A program made the translations under genes and the position numbers. A stretch of 64,000 nt of DNA from Ruoffia sp044336205 (GTDB lineage: Bacteria > Bacillota > Bacilli > Lactobacillales > Aerococcaceae), in the NCBI GenBank assembly GCA_044336205.1, contig CP172318.1, forward strand, positions 1,674,001 through 1,738,000. Reading direction: 5' to 3'. Shown here one piece after another: positions 8,102 to 16,961 of the stretch. The notes beneath the pieces were generated by a model, which made no database searches, was not told where the DNA came from, and was given only the letters and a program-made list of their open reading frames with translations. Each line of letters opens with the position of its first letter. Within the stretch, counting starts at the first letter, position 1.

Positions 8102-9845
8102 TTTCTGTAATTTTTTGATCTAATTGTTGTTGGCGATACATTGAAGCATACCAACCATCTAGTTCAACTAAATCACTATGGCTCCCACGCTCACTTATCT
8201 TCCCGTCATCTAAGACTAAAATCTCATCGGAACGCATAATTGAACTCATTCGATGTGTCGCAATAATGGTAATTCCATCCTTACGGTATGCACTCAAGTT
8301 TTCTAATATGCGTTGCTCTGTCTTGGCATCAACGGCAGAAAGTGCATCATCCATAATCAGAATTTCAGGATGCATGGCTAAGGTTCTCGCAATGGAAATT
8401 CTTTGCTTCTGTCCTCCTGAAAGACTCACTCCACGCTCACCAACTAAAGTGTCATAACCGTCTGAGAATGTTAATATATCATCATGAATATCAGCTAGCT
8501 TCGCAAAGTATTCTACTTCTGCTTGACTCATATTCGGACGACCGAAACGAATATTGTCTCTAACTGTTGTTGAAAATAATAAGTTCGTTTGTGGAATATA
8601 TCCAATACGGTCATTAAGCTCAGTGATATCAATTCGGCTCATATCTTGACCGTCAATCAGTATTTCTCCAGCTTTAACATCGAAGTTACGTACTAGTAAA
8701 TTGAACAAACTACTTTTACCTGATCCAGTTCGCCCAACAATTCCTAATGAATCTCCCTCAGTTAATTCAAAGTGAATATCCTCAAGCACCACTAAATCTG
8801 AGTCAGGATAAGAAAACTGGTTAACATCCACAGTTAACGTATTATAATCCAAGCCTACGATTGGATCTTTGACATTTTGGACCTTAGCTGTCTTTGATAA
8901 TAGGTCTGTTACACGGTCATAACTGGCATTCCCACGTTCCATCGTATTTACTAATCGACCCACTGCTAGAAGTGGCCAAGTCATATTCCCTAAATACGAG
9001 AAGTAAGCAATTAATTGTCCCAGAGTAATTCGACCGTTTTGCACAAAATAAGTTCCAAAAATTAACGTTAAAACATAAGTCAGACCTGTTATAACATCAA
9101 TTACAGGGGTATAAGCTGAATCAACCTTAAATACCTTTTTGTTCTTCTCGATCACATTATCTGTTTCTTTAACGAAGTCTTGATAATCCTCTTCCTCTTC
9201 ACCAAAGGCTTTAATTACTTTCATTCCTGTCACACTCTCTTGAACATAGTCGTTCATTTGCGAGAAGGATTGGAGTGAGCCATGGTAAAATTTATTAATT
9301 AATTTCCCTAAGTATTGAGCCACAAAGATTAATAGCGGAAATGGTAAGATTGTTAATAATGTGAGCTGCCAATCAATAATAAAAACCATGGAGAACAAAG
9401 TTACAATGGTAATTGATAGCGAGTCTGTTAAGGTAATAATCCCCCCTCCGGCTACAAAACGTAAAGCAGCTAAGTCATTAGTCGCATGCGCCATTAAATC
9501 CCCTGTACGATATTCACCATAAAACTCTTGGTCCATCTTAGTAAAGTGGTCAAATAAACGGTTCCTCATAATCGCTTCAAGTAAAGTTGAATTCCCGAAT
9601 AAATTACTTCGCCACATATAACGTAAGCCATACATCAGTATCCCGATGAATAATAGTAGCCCCGTTTGTTTAATTAATCCTTCCCAAGTTATTGTTCCTT
9701 GTGCCATCGAGTCAACTAATCCACCAATAATTAGTGGAATAATAGCTGATAAAATCGCACAAGTAATCAGTCCACCGATAGCAAGTGCATAAGTCTTCCA
9801 TCTCAGTTTGAAAAACCAAGCTAATTTTCTAAATATTGCAAACAT
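8076..9845 (-). CDS. ABC exporter, degenerate half of a heterodimer (LmrC/BmrC-like)
   Basis: 589 residues with an exporter membrane domain (about residues 15-300) and a nucleotide-binding domain carrying Walker A (GRTGSGKSS) and signature LSGGQ. Walker B reads ILIMDDA, with Asp where the catalytic Glu should be. That substitution is the hallmark of the degenerate subunit in heterodimeric exporters such as LmrC and BmrC, and its partner gene keeps the Glu. First gene of a two-gene operon. A GAGGT ribosome site precedes the ATG. The 194-base gap to the right holds divergent promoters. Confidence 0.88.
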   Translation of the reverse strand: MFAIFRKLAWFFKLRWKTYALAIGGLITCAILSAIIPLIIGGLVDSMAQGTITWEGLIKQTGLLLFIGILMYGLRYMWRSNLFGNSTLLEAIMRNRLFDHFTKMDQEFYGEYRTGDLMAHATNDLAALRFVAGGGIITLTDSLSITIVTLFSMVFIIDWQLTLLTILPFPLLIFVAQYLGKLINKFYHGSLQSFSQMNDYVQESVTGMKVIKAFGEEEEDYQDFVKETDNVIEKNKKVFKVDSAYTPVIDVITGLTYVLTLIFGTYFVQNGRITLGQLIAYFSYLGNMTWPLLAVGRLVNTMERGNASYDRVTDLLSKTAKVQNVKDPIVGLDYNTLTVDVNQFSYPDSDLVVLEDIHFELTEGDSLGIVGRTGSGKSSLFNLLVRNFDVKAGEILIDGQDMSRIDITELNDRIGYIPQTNLLFSTTVRDNIRFGRPNMSQAEVEYFAKLADIHDDILTFSDGYDTLVGERGVSLSGGQKQRISIARTLAMHPEILIMDDALSAVDAKTEQRILENLSAYRKDGITIIATHRMSSIMRSDEILVLDDGKISERGSHSDLVELDGWYASMYRQQQLDQKITESGEKLESK

Positions 9846-10039
9846 AGTAACCTCATTTCTACCTTATTTATTAATAATTTCAGTGCTCTTATGATAATCA
9901 AATACTGGCTTTAATGTCAATATTAAACGTCCTGAACATTTGAATGAATGATTGTAAGTATCTGGGCAAATAACTTGTTACTTTCATAGTCAAATGCTAA
10001 TCTAATACATATATTATATAATAAAAAAGGAGTAGATAA

Positions 10040-10762
10040 GTGAATGAATTGATTCTATCTGGAATTCGATGGGAATACCTCTTTGATCCACAACTTGCAT
10101 TAGACAGTGTGCCTTTCGTCTTGGAGGGGCTTTTTTATACGTTAATGATTTCATTTGTAAGTTTTGTGCTGAGTTTAATTGGAGGCACTCTGATTGCTTT
10201 GATGAGATTGTCTAATGTTTCACTATTAAGAGCCTTAGCTCGTTTGTACACTTCGTTTTTTCGAGGTGTGCCTGTCTTAGTCACCTTATTCTTTCTTTAC
10301 TTCGGTCTTCCCTTAGTCAATCTTATGTTGACGGCAGTACAAGCGTCAATCATCGGATTCGGATTAACAAGTAGTGCATATAGCTCCGAAATTATTCGGT
10401 CGGCGATCGAGAGCATTGATACAGGCCAATGGGAAGCAGCTCAGTCTTTAGGACTCAACCAGCAACGCGTCCTAAGAAAGATAATCTTCCCGCAAGCAAC
10501 ACGTGTGGCTATTCCCGCATTAAGCAATGTGCTATTAGACCTTGTTAAAGGAAGTTCGCTCACTGCTATGATTACGGTACCAGAAATGTTTCAAAAAGCT
10601 AAAATCGTCGGAGGCGCTAATAATGATTATATGACAATGTATTTTTTAGTTGCTATTATTTATTGGATCATTACGGTGTTTTATGGGTTCTTGCAAGATT
10701 ATCTGGAACGTCATTTTAGCCCAGACCAATCACCTACAGAAACATCGCGGCTATCAGCCTAA
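10040..10762 (+). CDS. polar amino-acid ABC transporter permease (His/Glu/Gln/Arg family)
   Basis: 240 residues with about five membrane helices. The cytoplasmic EAA loop (EAAQSLGLNQQRV) docks the ATPase in BPD-type permeases. The start codon is GTG, 7 bases after AAGGAG. It is followed 29 bases later by its binding protein. No ATPase gene is adjacent, so the pair must borrow an ATPase encoded elsewhere. Confidence 0.88.
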   Translation: MNELILSGIRWEYLFDPQLALDSVPFVLEGLFYTLMISFVSFVLSLIGGTLIALMRLSNVSLLRALARLYTSFFRGVPVLVTLFFLYFGLPLVNLMLTAVQASIIGFGLTSSAYSSEIIRSAIESIDTGQWEAAQSLGLNQQRVLRKIIFPQATRVAIPALSNVLLDLVKGSSLTAMITVPEMFQKAKIVGGANNDYMTMYFLVAIIYWIITVFYGFLQDYLERHFSPDQSPTETSRLSA

Positions 10763-10791
10763 TATTAAATATATTTTGTAAGGAGTTTATT

Positions 10792-11652
10792 ATGTTTAAA
10801 AAATTTATTACAACAATGATGTTAGTATCACTAGTGTTTATTCCAAGTTTTGGTGTATCTGCCCAAGAAGATGATTCGCTCAGCCGTGTTGAAGACCGCG
10901 GGCATCTAATTGCTGCTATCTCTGGAACGCTTTACCCAAGTGGTTACTATAACGAGGACAATGAACTTGTCGGATATAATGTGGATATTATTCGTGAAGT
11001 GGCTGACCGCTTAGGTCTTGAAGTAGAATTCATGGAGATGGGTGTGGATGGTATGTTAACATCAGCTAAGTCGGGGCAAGTTGATTTAGTCGTTGAAGGT
11101 GTTCAACCAACTAAAAAACGTAAAGAGGACTTTTTAATTGGAGAACCCATCAAGTATAGCTTCACGTCGATCGTTGTTCGCGAAGAAGACAATTCAGGTA
11201 TTGAATCCATAGAAGATTTTGCCGGTAAGAAAGCAGCAGGTGGTGCAACAACTAACTACATGCAAATCGCTAGCCAACTAGGTGCAGAGCTTGTTACTTA
11301 TGACAATGCAACGAATGACCAATATTTCTTAGATGTAGGGAGCGGTAGAACTGATTTTATTCCGAATGATTACTACTTACAAAAAACATCAATTGATTTC
11401 TTTAGCGATCTAGGTGTTAAACTTGGAAATGTCTTCTACAACCCATCATTCAGTGCGTTTGTATATAATTCAGAATCACATGCTTTACAAGAAGCGATTG
11501 ATGAAGTTTTATTAGACATGAAAGAAGATGGTACTTTAGCCAAAATATCAGCAACTTACTTTAACGGTGAGGACGTTTCTGTTCAACAAGAGGAAATTAA
11601 CGGCATTAAGATTGATGACTTACCAGTCATTGAACTTGAGGAAAATGAATAG
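10792..11652 (+). CDS. amino-acid ABC transporter substrate-binding protein (SBP_bac_3 type)
   Basis: 286 residues. The N-terminus is a signal peptide (two Lys, a hydrophobic stretch, cleavage near VSAQ at about residue 24). It has no lipobox Cys, so membrane attachment is not evident. The mature part is a type II periplasmic-binding fold of the cystine/glutamine class (GYNVDIIREVADRLG, then SAKSGQVDLVVEG). AAGGAG precedes the ATG. It forms an operon with the permease upstream and ends at a strong terminator. Confidence 0.88.
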   Translation: MFKKFITTMMLVSLVFIPSFGVSAQEDDSLSRVEDRGHLIAAISGTLYPSGYYNEDNELVGYNVDIIREVADRLGLEVEFMEMGVDGMLTSAKSGQVDLVVEGVQPTKKRKEDFLIGEPIKYSFTSIVVREEDNSGIESIEDFAGKKAAGGATTNYMQIASQLGAELVTYDNATNDQYFLDVGSGRTDFIPNDYYLQKTSIDFFSDLGVKLGNVFYNPSFSAFVYNSESHALQEAIDEVLLDMKEDGTLAKISATYFNGEDVSVQQEEINGIKIDDLPVIELEENE

Positions 11653-11666
11653 ATCGATGTTTAGGA

Positions 11667-11706
11667 GGTCCGTAGCTGATTCGTTGAATTGGCTATGGCC
11701 TTTTTT
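11667..11706 (+). terminator. rho-independent terminator
   Basis: A long stem (GGTC..GTAGCTGATTC against GAATTGGCTATGGCC, with G-U pairs and one bulge, GTT loop) is followed by six T, 15 bases after the binding-protein stop. Confidence 0.85.
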
Positions 11707-11710
11707 GTGT

Positions 11711-11863
11711 TGGGATGTAGTGGTTGGAAAGTGTTGGTCGTTGTGACGGGGAGGGAGCGCTTGAGTATCTCAGTCTACTTCGGCATGCAGACGTCGCAAC
11801 TAACTGCGATGGACACTTCAGACGATTGACATCACGCTCGCCCCTCCCACCAATGTCATCCCA
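11711..11863. other. GC-rich segment with nested inverted repeats
   Basis: Noticeably richer in G and C than its surroundings. Complementary pairs include TGGGATG (11711) with CATCCCA (11857), GGGAGGGAGCG (11749) with CGCT..CCCTCCC (11835-11848), and TCGCA/TGCGA near 11793-11808. No convincing protein is encoded. It lies between a terminator and the next promoter, so it is not the leader of either neighbour as far as I can see. Function unknown. Confidence 0.4.
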
Positions 11864-11872
11864 ATCTATTTC

Positions 11873-11881
11873 TGCTATAAT
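11873..11881 (+). promoter_or_regulatory. extended -10 promoter of the phosphodiesterase gene
   Basis: TG-C-TATAAT, an extended and perfect -10 element, 28 bases before the start codon. The -35 region is weak. Confidence 0.6.
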
Positions 11882-11909
11882 ATATTCAACAAATAGAATG
11901 GAGGATTTT

Positions 11910-12815
11910 ATGCGATCACTATTGAAGAAATCTTTAGCTGTTGCTAGCATTGTGGCTCCTGCATGGTATGCCATTTATGCTTGGCCAAGTAATAAGAAAC
12001 AAATGCCTTTTTTCCAAGATAAACACGATAAACCTCTCAATATTGCTCATCGTGGTGGCTGTGCACTCGCTCCCGAAGAAACACTTGAAGCTTTTGCTAA
12101 AGCAGACCAAGTGGGAGCTGATATGTTCGAGTACGATGTTCACATAACGAAGGATGGACATTTAGTTGCGAGCCATGACCCAACCGTTGACCGCATTACT
12201 AATGGAACTGGATATATTAACCAACTAACTCTTAAGGAAATCAAGCAATTTGATGCTGGTGTGAAGTTCCAAGATTTAGATGGCAATTTTCCATATAAAA
12301 ACCAAGGAGTACAACTTGCGACTGTCGAAGAGATTTTTCTACTGTTTCCACATAAGCGTGCAGTTATTGAATTAAAAGATACCAACGATCCGTCTATGTA
12401 TGAAGCGATGGTTCAAGAGATGTGGCGTCTCATTCAACATTATAAGATGGAAGATAAAGTAGTCATTGGAAGTTTTGACCATACGATTAACCAACGTTTT
12501 AAAGAAGTGTCACAAGGACGCGTTGCAATCGGCGCAGGTGAAAGTGAAGCATCTTCCTATATTAAGAAGATGTTGTTCAAACTTAATGGCCTCGCTACAA
12601 CCGATGCTCATTCATTCCAATTACCTATCGAGCAAAGAGGTTATGACCTCACTCAAAAAAATATTATTCAAGGCTCAAGACGCAAAAATATTGACGTTTA
12701 TTATTGGACGATTAATGATGTAGATACCATGCGAGATTTAATTGCTAAAGAGGTCGATGGTATTATGACCGACAATCCTGCCTTACTACAATCTATCTTA
12801 GATGAAAAAGCTTAA
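11910..12815 (+). CDS. glycerophosphodiester phosphodiesterase
   Basis: 301 residues. An N-terminal hydrophobic segment (residues 9-26) anchors the protein in the membrane or directs export. The GDPD catalytic domain follows with AHRGG, PEETLEAF, EYDVHITKDGHLVASHDPT and the C-terminal TDNP motif. It hydrolyses glycerophosphodiesters to sn-glycerol-3-phosphate and an alcohol, perhaps from lipid or lipoteichoic acid turnover. The frame is open further upstream, but GGAGG at 11900-11904 fixes the start at the ATG at 11910. Confidence 0.9.
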   Translation: MRSLLKKSLAVASIVAPAWYAIYAWPSNKKQMPFFQDKHDKPLNIAHRGGCALAPEETLEAFAKADQVGADMFEYDVHITKDGHLVASHDPTVDRITNGTGYINQLTLKEIKQFDAGVKFQDLDGNFPYKNQGVQLATVEEIFLLFPHKRAVIELKDTNDPSMYEAMVQEMWRLIQHYKMEDKVVIGSFDHTINQRFKEVSQGRVAIGAGESEASSYIKKMLFKLNGLATTDAHSFQLPIEQRGYDLTQKNIIQGSRRKNIDVYYWTINDVDTMRDLIAKEVDGIMTDNPALLQSILDEKA

Positions 12816-12881
12816 ATTAAAAAAACGTTCTAGTAATGTTTTTTGACTCTTTGTCAAATAAAGTTGATGAAAAATATTGAT

Positions 12882-12919
12882 AAGGTCAAGCAAACGAATA
12901 AAGTTGCTTGACCTTTTTT
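12882..12919 (+). terminator. rho-independent terminator
   Basis: Perfect 12-bp stem AAGGTCAAGCAA / TTGCTTGACCTT, 10-base loop, T run; about 65 bases after the phosphodiesterase stop. Confidence 0.85.
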
Positions 12920-12932
12920 CTTTGATTCAGAT

Positions 12933-13445
12933 TTATAAAGACGAGTCATGAGCCATTGCGGCAACATGGGAAGATAACTTATCATTATAACCAAATAACA
13001 TCTTTGCTGATTGAATCTCTGAATAATTCACCGAATCGTCCTCATTAATGTTCGGAATGATTCCCATATCCAACAAGGTATTTAAAGTGTTAGATAAATT
13101 ATTATTTCGTTCATCGCTTTTTATGTCGTCTTCAGTGAGGAACATTTGTATAACCGCTTTATCATAATGTTTAAATACTTACCATTATAGAACATAAGAG
13201 TTGATTGTCCGAACTCATTTGCTGCTTTTTTCAACTTCAATTCCTTACCTTCTCTTCAAAGTGCAACTTGCTATTTCCTATTGCAATGGGGGCTGAAGAC
13301 ACTAAAATCACTTCATATCCTTGATTCTTAACATTTGAAAGCACATCGGCAAGTCGATTAAATTACCGAAAATTGTTCTACCTCTCTCATTAGTTAAAGA
13401 TGAAGTTCCTACTTTAACTACGATACGATTTCTATATTTGTCCAT
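12933..13445 (-). pseudogene. proB: glutamate 5-kinase remnant (proB), multiple frameshifts and truncated
   Basis: From an ATG at 13445 the minus strand encodes RIVVKVGTSSLT, the start of glutamate 5-kinase. The frame then breaks, and NVKNQGYEVILVSSAPIAIGN appears in another frame, then a stop, then EFGQSTLMFYNG. The open stretch 12933-13145 gives QMFLTEDD, INEDDSV and FGYNDKLSSHVA, matching the substrate-loop region. The C-terminal half is missing. Proline synthesis by this route is lost unless a second copy exists. No proA is adjacent. Confidence 0.82.
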
Positions 13446-13729
13446 ACCACACTTCTATCCATCCTATATTCAGTTGAGTTAATGGGATAAAATTATTACT
13501 GACATTAATCCTTATTACACTTCCTTTAATAGAAATTTGCTTTAACAAATCGTATCATGAGTGTCTAAATAGCAAAAATGAATATACTTCATCTTATACA
13601 TTACAAAAATGTATATTAAACTAAAAGAGTAGCTATGGAAACAAATATTCAAAAATATATGCAGCTGATTAAGGCTCATGAATTAGCAAACAAAGAATTT
13701 CTTATCCATATTAATAACCTCTTAAAAAC

Positions 13730-13778
13730 AACAAGCAGTTCAGCGTTTTTTCGCCAACTGCTTGTTGAATACTTATTC
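13730..13778 (-). terminator. terminator of the acetamidase/formamidase gene
   Basis: Perfect 11-bp stem AACAAGCAGTT / AACTGCTTGTT with a short inner GCG/CGC stem. Read on the minus strand it is followed by a T-rich tail, and it begins 26 bases after the stop at 13792. Confidence 0.75.
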
Positions 13779-13791
13779 ATTTGGAATGATA

Positions 13792-14694
13792 TTACTGTTC
13801 AAAGCCTTTTGCTCGTTCGATATAGTCTTTCTTCATCTCCATACGCATTGAAACATCCGGGTTAACCGTTTGGCAAGTAGTTAGATTCCCTTTAATCGTC
13901 ATTAACATCCCTGCTTGGTTATAAGTTAAATCAGCCCTGTTCATGAGTAATTGAATCATGTGATCGTTCGCCATTTGACTGGCTTCGTCGATCGTCTTAC
14001 CGAAACCATAGGAGTGGAAAGCATCTTCCGTCTCAACTAATGGAACTTGATGTTTAAAGTCTTTAATCACCTCAACAGTAACGTGAGCTTCACCACCTAC
14101 TTCAACGCCACATCCCCACACTTCACCATCCCCCATTGAAGCGTGCATGTCACCAATTGCTAAGAGTGCTCCTTGCGTATTCACTGGTAGATAGACAATA
14201 GATCCTTCCTCAATCGCTGTATTATCCATATTACCGCCATGAGGACCTGGTGTTCCGGTTGTAATTCCTTCATCCGCATTCGCCGTACCAATCACACCAA
14301 TCATCTTATTCATTGGAAATTCAACCCCTTGGAAAGTAAATGTACCTGCCTCATCATCAATGGAACAAATAACCGTTTGTTCCTCTTGAATTGATTGGTC
14401 AAAATACTTATTCAACCCTGGTGCTGAGACAACAACCCCAAAGTCATTCGGTTTAATTTTATTAATCGTCACTTTAAGCACATCACCAACTTCGGCCCCT
14501 TCTACATATAACGGACCTGTCGCAGGATTCACTTGGTTAAAATCAATCTCACTAATCACATCTTCTTCCGTTTGAATTGTATCTGAGAAACAATCTTTAA
14601 CTTCAAAAATCACTTCTGAACCACTCTTAACTCTTGCAACAGCTTCATCATTCTTATCCATACTATAAATGACATTTTCTTTTGAGATTCTCAT
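13792..14694 (-). CDS. acetamidase/formamidase family protein (FmdA/AmdA)
   Basis: 300 residues, the standard length of the short bacterial branch of this family, which hydrolyses formamide or acetamide to ammonia and the acid. Family landmarks are NPATGPLYVEGAEVGDVL, a His/Gly-rich loop (GTPGPHGGNMDN) and GDMHASMGDGEVWGCGVE, which hold the metal-binding and catalytic residues. An ATG at 14703 directly abuts the ribosome site; the next ATG at 14694 has a normal 9-base spacing and is preferred. It is a single-gene unit. The substrate is inferred from the family only. Confidence 0.85.
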   Translation of the reverse strand: MRISKENVIYSMDKNDEAVARVKSGSEVIFEVKDCFSDTIQTEEDVISEIDFNQVNPATGPLYVEGAEVGDVLKVTINKIKPNDFGVVVSAPGLNKYFDQSIQEEQTVICSIDDEAGTFTFQGVEFPMNKMIGVIGTANADEGITTGTPGPHGGNMDNTAIEEGSIVYLPVNTQGALLAIGDMHASMGDGEVWGCGVEVGGEAHVTVEVIKDFKHQVPLVETEDAFHSYGFGKTIDEASQMANDHMIQLLMNRADLTYNQAGMLMTIKGNLTTCQTVNPDVSMRMEMKKDYIERAKGFEQ

Positions 14695-14704
14695 ACTACT
14701 CATC

Positions 14705-15653
14705 CCTTCTTGATCTTCGATAAAATCATCATAACATAATCTGAAATTATTGCATAAAAAACACTATTATAAGAAAAAACATATTATAGTATAACTTCAA
14801 TATATAAATCAAAAAGAGAATAACATTAAACGTTCCTTACTATCGTTCGGAGTGATTAGCACCTTAGGACTCACATTCAATCAATATAACCCATTACTTT
14901 CAAGTATTGCTGCGACGAATACTGACAACAGTAATAATGAAGAAATATTCAACCAGCCTTCAAACTAAAACGCACATCCAGTAGTACAAAAAACAAAAAG
15001 AGCATTAAAAGCGTTAATTATTCGTTGGCTGGAAAATGATGTGGAAAAAACAGCAATCGAACGGCAAAAAGCTAAAGGTTCGATTGCTTATGTTGTTCAG
15101 TGGGTAGATACCCTACAAAATATTGCAAAATCAGCCAATAAAAATGTAAAACAGTTGTTAAAAGCTAATAATTTAAGTGAAAATTACCTAATCAATACCA
15201 CCATCACATTATTATGATTACATTCTGAATACACCCACTTTGATATCAAAGCCCCTGTTAGCATTTTTTCAGAAAATATTTCTTTATATCCTTGTTATTA
15301 CGCTTATTATAGATGTCTTCAAAAAAATTGTACAGTTCTAGGCAATTAGACTTATATCTTATTTATAGAATAGCTTTATCTCTATTTCAATCTAAGCACA
15401 AAAACAGGTTACATTTCAAAGCCGTTAGGAAGTCATTAATCTACAATGGGACTAAGACTTCTGACACTATCTTCCCGAAATTCACCTGCTATTTGACTAT
15501 ATTACTTTTAAGCTAACTATGACCACTTTGAACGGATGTTGCCATTGACAATGACAATTCATTGATTACACCTACCGGCTATCTAGATATTGGTAGCAGT
15601 AGCATCTTTCTTCTCATTTATCATCACATCATTAATAATCTTCATGATTAATC
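14705..15653. other. 950-bp stretch without an intact gene; holds one degraded reading frame
   Basis: From about 14815 the + strand reads KRSLLSFGVISTLGLT then SSIAATNTDNSNN, like a signal peptide with mature start. An in-frame stop at about 14967 follows, and the same frame continues with VVQKTKRALKALIIRWLEN up to a stop near 15218. No ATG or ribosome site is found at its head. It looks like the ruins of a small secreted-protein gene; family not recognised. The remaining 430 bases show nothing I can name. Confidence 0.4.
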
Positions 15654-16961
15654 CTACAATTTGATTTTAAAGATAAATGTTCGCTCATTATTTTCGACTG
15701 CATAGTCAATCCCATAATTTTTAAGTAAGGTTTTGATAATATATAATCCTAGACCATGACTATCCTCTTTGTTTAAATCAAATTTGATGTCCATGAGAGG
15801 TTTTAAATTAACTTCAGAAGGAGTCACATTGGCGACACACAACCAGTCGTTTTTAACGTCAATCCCAATGACACTATTAGGTTCTGAATATTTGATTGCA
15901 TTACTAATTAAATTCGATAAGACTAAATTGAGTGCTTTTTTACCAATCAATAGTTTTTCTGATTGAATAGTACTGTTAAAGGTCAAATGATTGCGCATTG
16001 CTAATTCATCATATTTTACTAAGACCTCATCTAGTACTGTTTTTATTGTGATCCATTCCTCATCATCTTTTAAATATTCTAAAGATGAAAACGTTAAAAT
16101 TTGTGAAATATTATACGTTAATTCATTGGTAATATCTAAGCATTTGTCAATATACAAATCACGATCCTTGTATTTGCCAATATTATATTTCATGTTTTCT
16201 AAAATAATTTTCATCCGTGATAATGGCGTCTTCAGTTCATGCGACGATCCTCTTAAAAAGTCATACTTCATCTGTTCTAGTTTGATGATTTCTTTATTTT
16301 TCACTTCGATGTCATCAATTGAACTTAACAATGACCGATATAATTCATTAATTTGTAATTTTAATTCTGCTATTTCATCAGAACTATTTACCTTTAAATG
16401 CGCCTGCCGATCAAGTTGCATCATCTGATCTGTTACATCTTTTATTTCTCCTATATTACGCTTAACCATTTTGGCATAGATAAAAGCAATGATAATAGAG
16501 ACTAAAATTGAAAAAATTAAACTCAGTGGTAAAAATTTAAAACTGATTGATTTGGCTTCACTTAACATATCAGCTGTCGATACAAAATTAATCATCAATT
16601 CATTACCACTATTGGAATGAATAGCGCGTTCTTCAACAATTAATGAATTGGTATTGCTGTTTAAATTAATATCAATACCCTCATCTATCGCAAGTTCATT
16701 CGCATTCTCCCCTTTATTTATAAAAGCCTTGATGTCATTACTACTTGAGAAAAATTCTAATGATTGGGTAATATAATTTAAATCTTTGCCATCTAAATGT
16801 TCCGCTATTTCATTCGCCTTCACTGTCAATTCATGCTTGCGTGTTTCTAAATACGATTTGGGAAACATAAAAAAGACTAAAAGGTGAATAATCATAATAA
16901 AAAGCACGAGCACCGAAAAGATTTGAATAAACATTTTAGGTAATATTTTTAATTTTTTCAT
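15654..16961 (-). CDS. vncS: sensor histidine kinase, VncS-like
   Basis: 435 residues: membrane helix at about 10-32, an extracellular sensor region of about 100 residues, a second helix at about 143-165, a HAMP-like linker, then H-box SHELKTPLSRMK, N-box NLISNAIKYS and G-box DSHGLGLYII. It phosphorylates the regulator encoded upstream; the two overlap by 4 bases (ATGA). Length, gene order and the adjacent Vex-type transporter match pneumococcal VncS. The published link of that system to vancomycin tolerance is disputed, so no such role is claimed here. Confidence 0.85.
   Translation of the reverse strand: MKKLKILPKMFIQIFSVLVLFIMIIHLLVFFMFPKSYLETRKHELTVKANEIAEHLDGKDLNYITQSLEFFSSSNDIKAFINKGENANELAIDEGIDINLNSNTNSLIVEERAIHSNSGNELMINFVSTADMLSEAKSISFKFLPLSLIFSILVSIIIAFIYAKMVKRNIGEIKDVTDQMMQLDRQAHLKVNSSDEIAELKLQINELYRSLLSSIDDIEVKNKEIIKLEQMKYDFLRGSSHELKTPLSRMKIILENMKYNIGKYKDRDLYIDKCLDITNELTYNISQILTFSSLEYLKDDEEWITIKTVLDEVLVKYDELAMRNHLTFNSTIQSEKLLIGKKALNLVLSNLISNAIKYSEPNSVIGIDVKNDWLCVANVTPSEVNLKPLMDIKFDLNKEDSHGLGLYIIKTLLKNYGIDYAVENNERTFIFKIKL

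Noticed and set aside
11724..11909. N-terminal extension of the phosphodiesterase to 363 residues
   Set aside because: The extension covers the promoter -10 and the ribosome site, and lacks family similarity. The ATG at 11910 has GGAGG in place.
13635..13865. 76-codon + strand frame
   Set aside because: It runs through the terminator and into the 3' end of the convergent formamidase gene, and has no family likeness.
15313..15516. 67-codon + strand frame
   Set aside because: No ribosome site and no recognisable motif; surrounded by decayed sequence.
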